The position numbers and the translations under genes were made by a program. The notes under the pieces were generated by a model that saw nothing but the letters and a program-made list of their open reading frames with translations, was not told where the DNA came from and searched no databases. A DNA stretch of 64,000 nucleotides, taken from NCBI RefSeq assembly GCF_037201915.1, contig NZ_CP147505.1:3100001-3164000 (forward strand), given 5' to 3'. Below are positions 63,033 through 64,000 of the stretch, one piece after another; positions within the stretch are counted from its first letter, which is position 1; each line of letters opens with the position of its first letter. The DNA is from Haloplanus sp. CK5-1. GTDB taxonomy: Archaea > Halobacteriota > Halobacteria > Halobacteriales > Haloferacaceae.

Positions 63033-64000
63033 TTAGGACCGCCACTCCCGCAGTTTCTCCCGACCCGGCGCGATGAGGTCGTCGAGGTAGGTCGCGAGCG
63101 CCCCCTTCGCGTCCGCGGGGTGCAACTCGCCCGACTCCAGATCCGCCGCCAGCGACTCGTAGTCGTCGTAGGACAGGTCGCCGCCGTACTCGTCGGGACG
63201 CTCGACGATGACCGTCTCGAACCGCGGGAAGACGTGGTACTCGAAGATCTGGAGCACCGGGTTCTCCCGCTCGCGCCCCGCTTCGTCGGGGTCGGGGTCC
63301 CTGGTCGGGGGACAGAACGCGCCGTTGACCTTCTCCTCGACCTCCGCGGTCGAATCCTCCATCGAGATGGAGACGCCCTCGCTCGCGGACATCTTGCCGA
63401 CCCCCGTCTCGAGGTCGGCGATCAGCGGCGTGTGCAGGCAGGTCGGTGACTCCTCGCCGATCTTCGGGAGCGTGTCGCGGGCGAGCATGTGGACCTTGCG
63501 CTGTTCCATCCCGCCGACCGCGAGGTCGACGTCGAGGTAGACGATGTCGAGCGCCTGCATCAGCGGGTAGACGGCCTGGGAGACGGTGACCGAGTCACCA
63601 CTCTTGATGTCGGCCATCGACCGCTCGGCCCGCGAGAGCGTCGTCTCCAACTCCAGGGCGTGGAGGTCGAGGACGTACTCGCGGTCGAACTGGAACTCCG
63701 AGCCGAGGACGAACTCCGTCCGCGCCTCGTCGAGGCCGTACGCGAGGAACTGCTCTTTCATCCGGTCGGCCGTCTCGCGAATCTCCTCGAAGGTGCCCTT
63801 GTCGTTGAGGTAGGCGTGGACGTCCGCGAGCAGGACCGTCACCTCGAAGCCGGCCTCCTGCAGGTCGATCAGTTTCGTCGCGGTGAGCATGTGGCCGATG
63901 TGGAGCACGCCCGAGGGCTCGTAGCCGACGTACGCGCGCTTGCCCTCGGGGGCCTCGGCCAACTCGCGCCCTTCCGCCTCGGTGACCACCTCGGACGCGT
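63033..64000 (-). CDS. tyrS: Tyrosyl-tRNA synthetase, 3' part
   Basis: The visible 322 codons continue past the right edge, because the frame stays open upstream of a GTG at 63989 ([10 protein letters not shown]) and homologues have about 10-15 more residues there. Class I motifs are [18 protein letters not shown] and [15 protein letters not shown], the latter an archaeal-type KMSKS variant. Tyr-binding residues fall in [18 protein letters not shown] and [20 protein letters not shown]. It is followed by eIF1A and rio1 on the same strand. Confidence 0.94.
   Translation of the reverse strand, partial: ASEVVTEAEGRELAEAPEGKRAYVGYEPSGVLHIGHMLTATKLIDLQEAGFEVTVLLADVHAYLNDKGTFEEIRETADRMKEQFLAYGLDEARTEFVLGSEFQFDREYVLDLHALELETTLSRAERSMADIKSGDSVTVSQAVYPLMQALDIVYLDVDLAVGGMEQRKVHMLARDTLPKIGEESPTCLHTPLIADLETGVGKMSASEGVSISMEDSTAEVEEKVNGAFCPPTRDPDPDEAGRERENPVLQIFEYHVFPRFETVIVERPDEYGGDLSYDDYESLAADLESGELHPADAKGALATYLDDLIAPGREKLREWRS

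Overview
The window is chromosomal DNA of an extremely halophilic archaeon (class Halobacteria). The evidence is a high G+C content, strongly acidic predicted proteins, and archaeal markers: Rpo5/Rpo2N, ribosomal proteins L10e, LX, L31e and L39e, IF-6, prefoldin alpha, FtsY, thermosome, RIO1, eIF1A and archaeal TyrS. Haloarchaeal families are also present (HalX, HalOD1, DICT and HVO_0476-type proteins). Many starts look leaderless, with a TATA-like box 22-32 nt upstream. I cannot name the genus safely.

Layout. 1-629: start of the RNA polymerase operon (rpoH, then the N-terminal part of rpoB2). 878-1930: tRNA-Asp, followed by two further copies of its 3' end, a hairpin-rich spacer and a foreign-looking ORF, i.e. 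a worn integration site. 2133-5789: PPP-type phosphatase, polyphosphate kinase and a glutaredoxin. 5809-9959: an eroded accessory zone with a HalOD1 protein, a nucleotidyltransferase remnant, two tiny zinc proteins, an 84-bp MITE-like hairpin, and an IS630-type element inside an ATPase gene. 10015-22282: housekeeping genes (two Pcm paralogues, an aminopeptidase, GAPDH/PGK, Hsp20, a RimK-like ligase, MutS and a ThiD-ThiN fusion). 22452-25631: a membrane-anchored winged-helix regulator, a secreted Gly/Asp/Asn/Ser repeat protein and a HalX response regulator. 25845-38168: a carboxylic-acid catabolism and uptake island (two CoA-transferases, a 2-hydroxyacid dehydrogenase, an enoyl-CoA hydratase, UspA, a flavin/Fe-S D-lactate-type dehydrogenase, a TIM-barrel isomerase and a tripartite tricarboxylate transporter). 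38189-39257: an intact IS with a 6-bp target duplication that separates the TctC gene from its TATA box. 39510-49241: DICT protein, NucS, PEP carboxylase, L10e, LURP-one protein, pterin dehydratase, FKBP, MutL and a PfkB kinase. 49436-50057: tRNA-Phe, again with a duplicated 3' end and hairpins. 50134-52982: the archaeal ftsY-pfdA-rplX-eif6-rpl31e-rpl39e operon. 53047-54311: a dead peroxiredoxin fragment and an atypical vWA gene. 54349-64000: ThpR, TPR/DUF424 pair, lipoprotein, SufS, thermosome, KH protein, quinone-reductase-like enzyme, RIO1, eIF1A and the 3' part of tyrS.

Working together. Mismatch repair is represented twice (MutS/MutL and NucS). The translation and protein-folding genes form conserved operons. 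The island at 25.8-38.2 kb reads as an uptake-activation-oxidation module for an unknown hydroxy- or dicarboxylic acid. The points most worth following are the two tRNA sites, which share the same odd architecture (a 3'-end duplication 136-144 bp away, hairpins with a GAGCGnAGCGA core); the IS that splits the TctC promoter; and the surface/regulator cluster at 22.4-25.6 kb. All functions are read from sequence motifs only; no database search was possible.
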